DNA from: Lachnospiraceae bacterium
Lineage (GTDB): Bacteria; Bacillota; Clostridia; Lachnospirales; Lachnospiraceae
Reading direction: 5' to 3'
Assembly: GCA_015057625.1 (NCBI GenBank)
Contig: SVDZ01000003.1
Coordinates: forward strand, 62,001 to 126,000
Length of the DNA: 64,000 nt
Made by a program: the position numbers and the translations under genes. Shown here in pieces: positions 17,663 through 26,672 of the stretch (position 1 is its first letter; each line of letters opens with the position of its first letter). Below the pieces are notes generated by a model. It was given only the letters and a program-made list of their open reading frames with translations. It had not been told where the DNA came from and made no database searches.

Positions 17663-19249
17663 CTATTCATATTTAGATTTTGTCAAGAATTCAATTTCAA
17701 CACCTTTTTCACGTATCTTATTTATGAATTTTTTATAATATTCATTTCTTCTTGCGGCCTGTTCCTCCGTCACAGGATGCCTCATATCTGAATCATAGTA
17801 ATTCTCATTTATATTAGCTGAAAAACCATCAAATCCTGCAAGACTAATTTTCTTTATTCCACATTTCTTCAAAAGATTAAAGACAATTACAGCGGACGAA
17901 TCGTGTGTTCTTTCGCCAATATCAATCCATTTTTTGTAATCTAAAATCTTAATATTTCCTCTTCCACCTTTTGAAACACTTGATGTTGTAATTATATCAA
18001 CACCTTTATTCATTGCCTCTTCGTATATTTCTTTACGTGTTGCCATCACATAATCAAATTCAAAATCAGCCAACACATTCAGTCCTATTACAACCTTATC
18101 TTTCTGTTCAATTATTTTTGCAATATCATCTTTAATGCTGTTAATACTCTTTCCCGGAGCAACTAAAACAACTTCTTTACCAAACAATTCTTTCTTCAAA
18201 TCATTTACGGTTGTTTCATCATCAACAGTTTTGTTTTCATTATATTTTCTGTACAATTCTTCAGCATATTCTTTGTCAAAGGATATTTTCTTTTCCTCTG
18301 CAATTTCGCTTAACAATTCCCCAACCTGATCAATTGGAAGCATATGCTTATTATAAAAATGGCTGGCATAACTTGGTGTGCAATGATTTACGGAAGACAA
18401 ATAGTATTCTACAGCATATCCCCAGTAAAATTCTGAATGAAGCTGATTTATTACCTTATCAATAACCTCCAACAAAGGAAAAATATTGTAATGTTTTCCA
18501 TAGTATAAATTCAAATGCTCCAACAATAGTTCTGTATTCAGATTTCCGGCACCTTTACCCATTCCCATTATTGAACAGTCAAGCATCAGATTTCTATTTG
18601 TCGGAAACTGTAAAAGTGCAACTGCGTTAGAGTAAGACATCTGCAAATTATTATGAGAATGAAAACCTAATGTCATAGATTTAATCAAATTGTTATCAAC
18701 CAGATTTAAAATTCTGTTCATATCATTTGGTCTCATTTCGCCAAAGCTGTCAACTATATAAAAGCCGTTAGCATTTGGCAACTCGCAATTCACCAATTGG
18801 ATAAGTCGAAGCAATTCTTCATCAGTATATCTCAACGTAATCATAGGCTGAATATAAAAATCATACCCTTTTTCCATTATTATCTTTCCAAGTGGAATCA
18901 TATCTTCAACATTCTTTTTGTGAAATGCCATTCTAATTCCATCAATTCCGTCTTCTGTTCTTGGTTTCAGATTGTTCACATCAAACTTTCCATAATCCAT
19001 CATTGCCACATAAGAAACTCCAGGCTTTTTATTCTTCAATATGCAGTCTTTTATTACTGTTTCATTTATATACTGAGTCCTGCCACCAACAGAACCTTTT
19101 TTCTCATCTATATACCCTAATTCGATGACATCCACCTGAGAAGCTTCCTGGGCAGCTAGTATTTTTTCCATATAACTTTGACCGAAATTAAAATCATTAA
19201 CACATCCGCCATCTCTTAATGTCACATCAAGCACTTTTAAAGAATTCAT
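17663..19249 (-). CDS. DmpG-like pyruvate aldolase fused to a GT42-like domain
   Basis: A 528-residue two-domain protein. Residues 1 to about 300 are a DRE-TIM/HMGL-type barrel with DVTLRDGG (8-15), the metal-binding GFHSHNN (195-201) and GMGKGAGN (229-236). This spacing is that of class II 4-hydroxy-2-oxoacid aldolases such as DmpG, which join pyruvate to aldehydes. Residues of about 355-528 form a second domain with VLVAPGKSI (361-369) and a CGIKKISLAGFDGF segment (463-476). These recall the GPSL and LGYKEIYLSGIDF motifs of GT42 sialyltransferases and DUF115 proteins. AGGAGGG lies 5 nt before the ATG. The likely role is synthesis, and perhaps transfer, of a 2-keto-3-deoxy sugar acid. That is inference; no substrate is shown. 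Confidence 0.75.
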   Translation of the reverse strand: MNSLKVLDVTLRDGGCVNDFNFGQSYMEKILAAQEASQVDVIELGYIDEKKGSVGGRTQYINETVIKDCILKNKKPGVSYVAMMDYGKFDVNNLKPRTEDGIDGIRMAFHKKNVEDMIPLGKIIMEKGYDFYIQPMITLRYTDEELLRLIQLVNCELPNANGFYIVDSFGEMRPNDMNRILNLVDNNLIKSMTLGFHSHNNLQMSYSNAVALLQFPTNRNLMLDCSIMGMGKGAGNLNTELLLEHLNLYYGKHYNIFPLLEVIDKVINQLHSEFYWGYAVEYYLSSVNHCTPSYASHFYNKHMLPIDQVGELLSEIAEEKKISFDKEYAEELYRKYNENKTVDDETTVNDLKKELFGKEVVLVAPGKSINSIKDDIAKIIEQKDKVVIGLNVLADFEFDYVMATRKEIYEEAMNKGVDIITTSSVSKGGRGNIKILDYKKWIDIGERTHDSSAVIVFNLLKKCGIKKISLAGFDGFSANINENYYDSDMRHPVTEEQAARRNEYYKKFINKIREKGVEIEFLTKSKYE

Positions 19250-19297
19250 TTTTCCCTCCTAAAAAGATTACTCATCTTATCTATTTATTTAAAACTA

Positions 19298-19942
19298 TTA
19301 TATATTACTATTTAACAACGCTTGTGCCAATTCAAAATCTTCCGGATTATTTATATCTACAGCCTCTTTATATGTAACTTCTTTAACGTAAGGTTTTTCT
19401 CCAATTCTTCTGTGAGTATTTAAAAAAGCCTCTTTTGTAAATACATACACCCCTGAAGTCTCTCTGAATATAGGTTTAATATCCTGACTTCTTGGCACAT
19501 TTGTTGCATCGAAATTCATTGGTTTTCCATCTTGCCACAAATAGTCCTGAATCTTTGATGCGCAAAAAGCCGAATCGTACTTACCCGATTTCACTGCTTC
19601 TATGCATTCTTTCATAGTGTCAACTTCTATAAAAGGAGCTGTCGCATGCGCATAAACATAAATATCCGCATCTACTATTTTCATAAAGCATTCAAATATT
19701 TGAGTAAAATTAGACTGTGGCAAATCCAAATATTCCGGACGTTTAAGGAACTCTACTCCCTCCGGCAAAAACGGAACAACCGCTTCATCACTACAAAATA
19801 CATTTATACTATCGACCATTTTCGTTTTAAGAAGATTATCCAATTCATATTGAATTAAAGGTTTATCCCCAAGCATTTTGGTATTTTTACCCGGAAGTCT
19901 TTCGTTATTCAATTTTATTGGCATTATCGCTACTATTCTCAT
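19298..19942 (-). CDS. CMP-sugar acid synthetase (acylneuraminate cytidylyltransferase family)
   Basis: A 214-residue nucleotidyltransferase of the NeuA/KdsB family, transferring CMP from CTP to the anomeric hydroxyl of an ulosonic acid. The N-terminal AIMPIKLNNERLPGKNTKML (5-24) is the CTP-binding loop, and the C-terminal TYKEAVDINNPEDFELAQ matches the family's metal-binding VDINTPEDLxxAE. It is slightly shorter than typical NeuA (about 225-230). The first 38 nt overlap the end of the polymerase gene, so it is translationally coupled; its ribosome site is weak (GAGAAAAG). Neither NeuB nor KdsA is present in the window, so the acid must come from another enzyme, plausibly the adjacent aldolase. 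Confidence 0.87.
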   Translation of the reverse strand: MRIVAIMPIKLNNERLPGKNTKMLGDKPLIQYELDNLLKTKMVDSINVFCSDEAVVPFLPEGVEFLKRPEYLDLPQSNFTQIFECFMKIVDADIYVYAHATAPFIEVDTMKECIEAVKSGKYDSAFCASKIQDYLWQDGKPMNFDATNVPRSQDIKPIFRETSGVYVFTKEAFLNTHRRIGEKPYVKEVTYKEAVDINNPEDFELAQALLNSNI

Positions 19943-21155
19943 TTTCTTTTCTCAACTTTCCATAATCTATTTTTGAACATAAACCTAAAATTGCAAACAT
20001 CCATACACCAAAGTATGATTTACTCGTTGCACTTACCACCATTGATGAAACAATTACAAAGAATACTGCAAGATTTAGTGCCTTTATATTCATACCTTTA
20101 TTTCTTTTATTCAGCAATTTAAAAATATAAAAAAACATTGCTATAAATAATAATAAAGCAATCCATCCAAACTGACCTATAATCATCGCAAAATAATTAT
20201 CATACAGATATGCTCCTTCACTGCTAGGTGTCAAGCCGTATCTGGTTTGGAATCCATACTCATAATATAATGGCGAATAATGTTTTGCAGCCATATCAGA
20301 GCCATATGTTGCAAACCCTGCACCTAATGGAAAAAATCTGTTTCCTGTTTTAATTCCATACTGCAAAAAATACGATCTTGGAGCACTGCTGTCAAAAATG
20401 TATTCTTGAATTGCAGAAAATGACAAAATACTCGCCCCTATAACAATAATTATTAAAGTTCTAATTTTAATTTTATCTTTTCTTCTATTATAAAACAAAA
20501 AGAACAGAAGTAACGCATCTCCACATAATACCAATGTACTCATAGTAATAGCCGTTGCAATAAAATACATTATAATATATTTAATGCTTCTTTTTTCTGT
20601 TGCTAATACAAATGCAAGACATCCTGTCAAAAACCAATAAGTCTGTATTCCATTATTATTAACCAAGGCGAAAGGTCTTAACAGAAATACTCTTGCATAA
20701 TCGGTATCTCTAAAATCATATATTTGAAATATAAAAGCCAAAACAACCGCTAATATTAATATTACTTTTGCAAATTTACTTAATCTGCGACACACGTCCA
20801 ACGATATATTGTTTGATGTGTAATGCCTGAAGGCCACAAAAACAACTATTGTTTTTATAAACGCTAATACATCTACCATAATTGGGTATACACCTTGTCT
20901 CATAGGATGAATAATCGATGATAAAACACCAATTACAACGATTCCAAACAATAACAGAACGATTCTTTTTTCAGCCACAGACAGTTTTTTCTCATAAAAA
21001 ACTTTTACGATATATCCCAAACAAGCAATTGCCAATATTTCATCAAAATGAGTTGTTATTCCGTCTTTAATCAAAAAATGAACAAACGGCATTCCAAATA
21101 ATACAATTAGAAGTACGAGTGTCTTCAAGGGATATTTGTATGAAGCAATTATCAT
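19905..21155 (-). CDS. Wzy-type polymerase / O-antigen ligase-like membrane protein
   Basis: A 416-residue membrane protein with about 10-12 hydrophobic segments. A large hydrophilic outside loop (about residues 270-335) contains FFPLGAGFATYGSDMAAKHYSPLYYEYGF, as in O-antigen polymerases and ligases. Sequence in this family is poorly conserved, so the call rests on topology, the loop and context. It is the only candidate in the locus for the polymerase that extends the chain from flipped repeat units. AGGAG lies 7 nt before the ATG. The 3' end overlaps the CMP-sugar synthetase gene by 38 nt. Confidence 0.8.
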   Translation of the reverse strand: MIIASYKYPLKTLVLLIVLFGMPFVHFLIKDGITTHFDEILAIACLGYIVKVFYEKKLSVAEKRIVLLLFGIVVIGVLSSIIHPMRQGVYPIMVDVLAFIKTIVVFVAFRHYTSNNISLDVCRRLSKFAKVILILAVVLAFIFQIYDFRDTDYARVFLLRPFALVNNNGIQTYWFLTGCLAFVLATEKRSIKYIIMYFIATAITMSTLVLCGDALLLFFLFYNRRKDKIKIRTLIIIVIGASILSFSAIQEYIFDSSAPRSYFLQYGIKTGNRFFPLGAGFATYGSDMAAKHYSPLYYEYGFQTRYGLTPSSEGAYLYDNYFAMIIGQFGWIALLLFIAMFFYIFKLLNKRNKGMNIKALNLAVFFVIVSSMVVSATSKSYFGVWMFAILGLCSKIDYGKLRKENENSSDNANKIE

Positions 21156-21172
21156 TTTCTTCTCCTAATCAA

Positions 21173-22015
21173 CTAGTTTTTCTCTTCTTCTAGAACTTCT
21201 TCCAATTTTTTTCTTGGAAAAAGTTCCAACATTCCTCCTCTGGTGCAGTTAATAATTTTGATATCATTATGAGTTTCGATATATTTCTTTGCTTCTTTAT
21301 ACCCGCTCATAAGTCTTCCATAATTATTGTGCGCACTCCTATCAATAAATCCTGATTCAATAAAGTGATTCTTAGCACCTTTTTGATAATTACAGTCACA
21401 TCCCAACAGGTATATTTCTTTAAATCCCATATACACTGCTATCTGAATCATGGAAAATGTAATACTATATCCGTCATATACTATTCTGTAAGCATCATCA
21501 CTGAATTTAGTTCCAAATTCATTATATTTATTCATATAATACGTATGTAATCCCATATAAGGAAACAGTATAAAGCGTTCCGGAATTTGAAATTTATCGC
21601 ACAAATTATCACCGGCAAAAACATTATCGTCAAAATTCTGTAAAATGTCCTGCTCTATCTTCTCGTATACATATGGATCCTGTATTCCCAGATAAGTAGG
21701 TCTCCACTCAGTCTTTTCTCCAATTTTAGCAATCGAATTAACACCAAAAGTTATTTCATCGCTGAGCATTTCCAAATCTTTCACTCTTAAACTTGGTCCT
21801 GTTGCTACTATGAAGCACCTCTTTCCCTGATACATACCCTTCATTTTTTTTATTTTTTCAAAGCGCTCATCCTCATATCCACCCAGTCTTTTTTTGTATC
21901 TTTTTACCTCTTTGCGATATGCCGGATAATGCTTTATTCTCTTATACTGATATCTTATTTTTCCAATAAGCAGATTATTAACAGACAAATTGTAAATAAT
22001 ATTTTTAAGTTTCAT
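21173..22015 (-). CDS. GT42/DUF115-like transferase
   Basis: A 280-residue protein with a basic N-terminal region (to about residue 60) followed by a Rossmann-like domain. CFIVATGPSLRVKD (67-80) and MGFKEIYLLGCDCNY (196-210), with a histidine soon after at 217, match the order of the CMP-binding GPSL motif and the GYKEIYLSGIDF segment of Campylobacter CstII-like sialyltransferases (GT42). They also match the broader DUF115/MptE-like group. It is a candidate for the transferase that uses the CMP-activated sugar acid made by neighbouring genes. The ATG at 22015 has AAAGGA about 9 nt upstream; a TTG at 22039 overlapping the previous stop is the alternative start. Confidence 0.7.
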   Translation of the reverse strand: MKLKNIIYNLSVNNLLIGKIRYQYKRIKHYPAYRKEVKRYKKRLGGYEDERFEKIKKMKGMYQGKRCFIVATGPSLRVKDLEMLSDEITFGVNSIAKIGEKTEWRPTYLGIQDPYVYEKIEQDILQNFDDNVFAGDNLCDKFQIPERFILFPYMGLHTYYMNKYNEFGTKFSDDAYRIVYDGYSITFSMIQIAVYMGFKEIYLLGCDCNYQKGAKNHFIESGFIDRSAHNNYGRLMSGYKEAKKYIETHNDIKIINCTRGGMLELFPRKKLEEVLEEEKN

Positions 22016-22035
22016 TATTACATTCCTTTTATTTT

Positions 22036-23211
22036 TCAACTTTTCTTTTCCATCTGGTTTGCAATATCAGCATCTACTATTTCCTCACCTGTCTGATATT
22101 TAAGTTGCTCTTTGCTGCTATCGCTTAATCCATCATTCACTGTTGCACACATATCACATGTGCTACATTTATCCAATTCTTCTTTCGATACTTTACCATC
22201 TCTGTACTCTCTAACTATCTTATTTTCAAACATCGAGTACTTTTTCTTTGTCCAAAACTTAAGTTTATGAGCCAATACCCAAAATGTCGGTTTCCAAATA
22301 TACTTGTGCATAGCAGGACTTACTGACCCAATCATCCAACACTGTCTGTCACAACATCTGACTTTTTTCCTTACTTCTTCCGCCTCTTTGCTGTTCCACA
22401 ATTCTTCCCATGACTGTTCATTTATGTTTCCCATCACCTCTTTATCTTTTGTTCCGTTACAAGGCATAACATCACCATAAGGATCAATAAAAAAAGTATC
22501 AAAGCTCATATCACAAGGCAAAAGCCTTTTCTGTCCGTAAATATAATTGATTAAGCCATGATTAAAATATGCTCTGAACCATTTTTTAGGGCTCTTTGAA
22601 TTCAACAATTCATTAACCAATCTTTCAAAATTTTCCGCTACCATAGGACGATCATTAATAATATTCTTAGCTTCAACAAAATAAAAACTATTATGCAAAC
22701 TTGCGGTAGCAAACTCCATACCCATTTCATCAGACAGTTTATATAACGGAACTAAATCAGGAGCGTTTTTGTCCTGTACGGTCATCCCAAAACCTACATC
22801 TTTCATTCCCATCTCTACCAATTTCTTTAATGTCTGATATCCTCTTTGATATCCGTTTTCCAAACCTCGTATTTCATTGTTGGTATTTTCTAATCCTTCA
22901 ATAGATATACGGATACCAATTTGAGGAAATTCTTTGCATAACTCCACAATTCGATCAGTAAAAAAACCATTAGTAGAGATAACTATTCGATCACTCTTCT
23001 TGTACAACTCACGCACAATATCCTTCAAATCAGTTCTGATAAATGGTTCTCCTCCTGTTATATTTGTAAAATACATATTCGGAAGTTTTCTGATTGCTTC
23101 AATTGTTATTTCCTCTTCCGGCTTGGAAGGTGCTTTATATCTATTGCACATGGAACATCTCGCATTGCATCTATACGTAACTATTACTGTTCCATTTAAT
23201 TTTTTCGACAT
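22036..23211 (-). CDS. Radical SAM protein with SPASM-like C-terminus
   Basis: A 391-residue radical SAM enzyme. The 4Fe-4S site is CNARCSMC (Cys15, 19, 22) and the SAM-binding GGEP is at 53-56. A SPASM-like region follows (FIDPYGDVMPCNGTKDKEVMGNI) with further cysteines in RCCDRQCW and CSTCDMC, suggesting one or two auxiliary clusters. Such proteins modify peptides or sugars, or act as epimerases or dehydratases. In a polysaccharide locus a sugar or amino-sugar modification is likely, but the substrate is unknown. GGAG lies 8 nt before the ATG at 23211; five codons upstream are rejected. Confidence 0.87.
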   Translation of the reverse strand: MSKKLNGTVIVTYRCNARCSMCNRYKAPSKPEEEITIEAIRKLPNMYFTNITGGEPFIRTDLKDIVRELYKKSDRIVISTNGFFTDRIVELCKEFPQIGIRISIEGLENTNNEIRGLENGYQRGYQTLKKLVEMGMKDVGFGMTVQDKNAPDLVPLYKLSDEMGMEFATASLHNSFYFVEAKNIINDRPMVAENFERLVNELLNSKSPKKWFRAYFNHGLINYIYGQKRLLPCDMSFDTFFIDPYGDVMPCNGTKDKEVMGNINEQSWEELWNSKEAEEVRKKVRCCDRQCWMIGSVSPAMHKYIWKPTFWVLAHKLKFWTKKKYSMFENKIVREYRDGKVSKEELDKCSTCDMCATVNDGLSDSSKEQLKYQTGEEIVDADIANQMEKKS

Positions 23212-23229
23212 ATTTTTTCTCCTCATTTG

Positions 23230-24258
23230 TTATTTATTCAACATTCCGACTGCTTTTTCACCCACTCTATTTCCATAGGCATGCAGTGAATGTTTTTCCA
23301 AATAAAATTTTCTTGAATTTGTTGCCAACTCATCATAGAGTTCTTTATTTTCAAATACTTTTTTTATAGCCATTTCTAACTCATCACTATTTTTATTTAT
23401 AACTATTCCGTTATATCCTTCTTCAACATAATCATCCGCAAGGCAACTAGGCTTAGTTATTATACTCGGTTTTGAAAATGACATCGCTGTTAACAGCACC
23501 GTATCCCCCGAAGCAATTTTACCATTATCAATAGGTATTACCATGCATTTACAATTATATATGTATTCAAACTGCCTATCACCCCATACGTCATTTAATA
23601 TTTCAACATTTTTCGGAACATCGTTTTCTTTCAGTGTGTCACAAACAATTTTCAAATTGTATGGAAGTGATTTGAATGACTTTATTAAAAAGTCCCAATC
23701 TCTGTTACTGCGTCCCAATGACAAAATATAATCATTTGTCGGTGCTTGCATGAAGCCCATTTCTTCAAAATAATCTCTTACACCAAAAGGGATAAAAACA
23801 AACTTTTCTTTCGGTTCATTAAAAGTCTCACAACAATAATCTACCATAGTTTTTGATGCACAAATATATACATCAACATATTCGCTTTTGACAATGTAAT
23901 TCATAAATTTAAAATATACATGTCCTATAAATCCTTTTTTAGGATTGTAGATAAAATTTTTGATAATTAATCTATTTTCTTTTCTTACATGAAACAATCT
24001 ACAGTAGAAAGCAAATATCAATCCATAAAATTCTTGCCATCCAATTATTATATCATATCGTTTTCTTTTAAGAAAAATACGGGCAGGAAAAGTAAAATAT
24101 TTTATATATCTGACAATATTTGTAAACTTATTCCTTCCCTTATTGCTGTTATAAATAATTGGTATCCACTGATAATCTGTCGCCTCTTCGAGTCCTTCAA
24201 TAAACTCTTTTGCCTCTTCTATACTACTATCAAATAATACGACATTCTTTTTTTTCAT
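23230..24258 (-). CDS. GT4-like glycosyltransferase, divergent
   Basis: About 342 residues with a GT-B layout. An N-terminal half contains KRYDIIIGWQEFYGL. A C-terminal Rossmann half contains DYILSLGRSNRDWDFLIKSF, KNVEILNDVWGDRQFEYIYNCKCMVIPI and KPSIITKPSCLADDY. It lacks the usual E-x7-E motif of GT4 enzymes (the region reads ASGDTVLLTAMSFSKP), so it belongs to a divergent branch or uses a different phosphate contact. The ATG at 24258 is preferred over a TTG four codons upstream. It lies between two other GT4 genes and likely adds one sugar of the repeat unit. Confidence 0.75.
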   Translation of the reverse strand: MKKKNVVLFDSSIEEAKEFIEGLEEATDYQWIPIIYNSNKGRNKFTNIVRYIKYFTFPARIFLKRKRYDIIIGWQEFYGLIFAFYCRLFHVRKENRLIIKNFIYNPKKGFIGHVYFKFMNYIVKSEYVDVYICASKTMVDYCCETFNEPKEKFVFIPFGVRDYFEEMGFMQAPTNDYILSLGRSNRDWDFLIKSFKSLPYNLKIVCDTLKENDVPKNVEILNDVWGDRQFEYIYNCKCMVIPIDNGKIASGDTVLLTAMSFSKPSIITKPSCLADDYVEEGYNGIVINKNSDELEMAIKKVFENKELYDELATNSRKFYLEKHSLHAYGNRVGEKAVGMLNK

Positions 24259-24292
24259 TTTTATGTCCAATCTTTCTTATTACTTCCCCACC

Positions 24293-25495
24293 CTATTCAT
24301 TGTATAACAAAACTAATTTTTCTCCATACTGTTCTATAGTATCAAACTTCAATTCTTTACAGTTCTCAACAAACTCATTATTTTTCTTTTTATCATTCCA
24401 AAGCATTAGTATTTTCAACTGAATATCTTCAACATTTCCGCTTTCAAACAGCTCTCCTGTTTTTCCCTTTTGAATCAATTCCGGAATTCCTCCGATATCA
24501 GCGCCTAACACAGGCGTTCCATACATCTGACTTTCCATAACCGAAAAAGGACAGTTTTCATACCACTCAGATGGATAAATGCTAAATCTTGCTTCTCTTA
24601 TTAATTTTACTAAACTATCACCTGACTGGAATCCTACGTTTTCTATATTATCTATTTTCTCTATTTCATTTTCTAAAGGTCCACTTCCTGCAAAAATAAA
24701 TTTTATCTCAGGTAATTTTTTACAAACTTCAATCAGAGTACCTATACCTTTCTCTTCAGAAAACCTTCCAAAATATAAAACATAATCCTTTTTGGATTCA
24801 TCTTTCCATTCAACTGAATCAATAAAATTGTGTAATACAACCGTTTTTTCTTTAAATAAAGGATTTGTATCCATCTTTCCCTTCATAAAATGCGATGGAC
24901 AGATTACATGATCTACTTCTTTGTATATTTTTCGCAAAGACCAATAATATCCTTCCAAACTTCCAACAACACTCTTTGCCATTGAACCATGAATACATTT
25001 TCCCTTTGTGCATTGAATAAACTTTTCTCCTACACACTTCTCACAATTTTGATGCGTACCGGGATTATTCATCATATGGTTCGGACAGATTAACTGGTAA
25101 TCATGCGCTGTAAATACTATATTTGTTCTTCTCCCATTATCCTTATCCCACTTTCTGATTTCAAGAATAATCGACGGTGTCAACTGATAATTAAAATTAT
25201 TCAAATGTACTACATCAGGTTTAAAGTCATCTAAAACTAACCTCACTTTTTTTCTTGCTTCTAATGAATAAATGGTCTTAATTGGATATGTAATCTTAGC
25301 AAGCTTACTTCCACCATGGAAATCCATATCCGAAGTGTATGCATCAACTTTATTTCCCACACATCTTCCTGTATGTTCCATTCCAAAATACTGAACCTCA
25401 TGGCCCATATTTTCCAAATAAGCACCTATTTTAAAAATGTATGTTTCCGATCCGCCGTTAGGATACAAAAACTTATTTACCAACAATACCTTCAT
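24293..25495 (-). CDS. GT4-family glycosyltransferase
   Basis: A 400-residue retaining glycosyltransferase. The N-terminus MKVLLVNKFLYPNGGSETY carries the GG acceptor/donor loop. The C-terminal half has DYVLYFGRFSEEKGIGTLIE and an E-x7-E motif in ENCPFSVME followed by GADIGGIPELI. Length and order are typical of GT4. The middle contains a cysteine-rich insertion (CEKCVGEKFIQCTKGKC) seen in some capsule GT4 enzymes and possibly zinc-binding. AAGGAG lies 9 nt before the ATG at 25495; the frame stays open for 67 codons upstream, but these overlap the previous gene and are rejected. Confidence 0.9.
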   Translation of the reverse strand: MKVLLVNKFLYPNGGSETYIFKIGAYLENMGHEVQYFGMEHTGRCVGNKVDAYTSDMDFHGGSKLAKITYPIKTIYSLEARKKVRLVLDDFKPDVVHLNNFNYQLTPSIILEIRKWDKDNGRRTNIVFTAHDYQLICPNHMMNNPGTHQNCEKCVGEKFIQCTKGKCIHGSMAKSVVGSLEGYYWSLRKIYKEVDHVICPSHFMKGKMDTNPLFKEKTVVLHNFIDSVEWKDESKKDYVLYFGRFSEEKGIGTLIEVCKKLPEIKFIFAGSGPLENEIEKIDNIENVGFQSGDSLVKLIREARFSIYPSEWYENCPFSVMESQMYGTPVLGADIGGIPELIQKGKTGELFESGNVEDIQLKILMLWNDKKKNNEFVENCKELKFDTIEQYGEKLVLLYNE

Positions 25496-25511
25496 TATAG
25501 AAGACTCCTTA

Positions 25512-26669
25512 TCATTTTTTCTGATACAAAGACAGCGTTCTGTCAACCACATCATTCCAATTATATTTTCCGCAAATAAAATCTGATGACATTCGGCAAT
25601 AACTTTCCACTTCAGCAGGATTATCAGAAAGCTGTTCCATTTTCTGAGCCAAATCATCAACATTTCCTTTTTCAAAGATAACAGCTTTATCTTCAACCAC
25701 CTCTGTTATTTCAGGAATGCTCGATCCAATAACTGCATTTCCATAAGACATTGCTTCTAAAAGACTCAATGGCATTCCCTCTAAATCAGACGGCAATATA
25801 TAGACGTATGCATTGCTGTACAATTCATCAAGCAATTCGCCTTCCACAAAACCTGTAAATATAATGTTTTGATTACCTTTTGCCATCTCTTTCAATCTTA
25901 CAACATAGTCATCTGTATCACTTGTTCCACCGGCAATAACAAGCTTCTTATCAGTTTCTATTTTTTTGTACGCCTCTATCAGATAGTGAATACCTTTCTC
26001 TTCTGTAAGCCTCGAAATAGAACAGAAATAGTCATTTCCTTCCAAGCCATATTTCTTTTTAATCATATTGGCTTGTTTTACAATTGGCTTGTTTACACCA
26101 TTTGGAATAAAAGTTGTTTTTCTTCCATATGTGTCAACAAAATATTGTTGAACATTTTTACTTAATACGATAATTTCATCAGCATGCTTTGCTATTATCT
26201 TTTCACCAAACTTGATATATTTTGAACCGAATCCGTTTTTCCATTTTGCTCTCTGCCAATCAAGTCCATGCACTGTTGCAATACATCTTTTCCCAAATAG
26301 TTTAGGAATCCACAATGTCGCCCCCGGTCCTTCTGCATGGAAATGAATAATATCATATTTTCCAAACGAGACATTAAGTGCTGAGAAAAAAGATGATGTC
26401 ATCGCAGATATCCCCTTAACAGGAATAGATAAAATTCTTTTTAGTCGAACCCCTTTATAGCGATTACCTTTAACATCTTTAATAAATTCTTCGCCAAACT
26501 TTTCACCTGTACGGTTATAGCAAGTTACACTGTGTCCCTTTTCCACCATAAGTGGTGCCATAGTGGTAAGTACAAGTTCTACTCCTCCACTTCTGGAAGG
26601 AACAACCTTATGTCCCAACATTGCAATATTCATTTTTTTATCAGCATTATTATTTTTATTTTTTGACAT
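25512..26669 (-). CDS. GT4-family glycosyltransferase
   Basis: A 385-residue retaining glycosyltransferase. The N-terminal IAMLGHKVVPSRSGGVELVL has the GG loop in the form seen in capsule rhamnosyl/glucosyl transferases. The C-terminal domain contains SRLTEEKGIHYLIEAYKKI and an E-x7-E motif in EGMPLSLLE followed by GNAVIGSSIPEI. Its start is 3 nt after the stop of the initiating transferase. That suggests it adds the second sugar, but this is inferred from order only. The ribosome site (AAAGGA) lies rather far upstream, so translation is probably coupled to the previous gene. Confidence 0.9.
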   Translation of the reverse strand: MSKNKNNNADKKMNIAMLGHKVVPSRSGGVELVLTTMAPLMVEKGHSVTCYNRTGEKFGEEFIKDVKGNRYKGVRLKRILSIPVKGISAMTSSFFSALNVSFGKYDIIHFHAEGPGATLWIPKLFGKRCIATVHGLDWQRAKWKNGFGSKYIKFGEKIIAKHADEIIVLSKNVQQYFVDTYGRKTTFIPNGVNKPIVKQANMIKKKYGLEGNDYFCSISRLTEEKGIHYLIEAYKKIETDKKLVIAGGTSDTDDYVVRLKEMAKGNQNIIFTGFVEGELLDELYSNAYVYILPSDLEGMPLSLLEAMSYGNAVIGSSIPEITEVVEDKAVIFEKGNVDDLAQKMEQLSDNPAEVESYCRMSSDFICGKYNWNDVVDRTLSLYQKK

Positions 26670-26672
26670 TAT

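Noticed and set aside
17163..19942. Standard KDO or sialic acid pathway
   Set aside because: KdsC-like and NeuA/KdsB-like enzymes are present, but no KdsA, KdsD, NeuB or NeuC is in the window, and the host type lacks LPS. A different acid is more likely.
25496..25696. 67-residue N-terminal extension of the GT4 gene at 24293
   Set aside because: It overlaps the end of the upstream glycosyltransferase gene, and the ATG at 25495 has a good ribosome site and the family's normal N-terminus.
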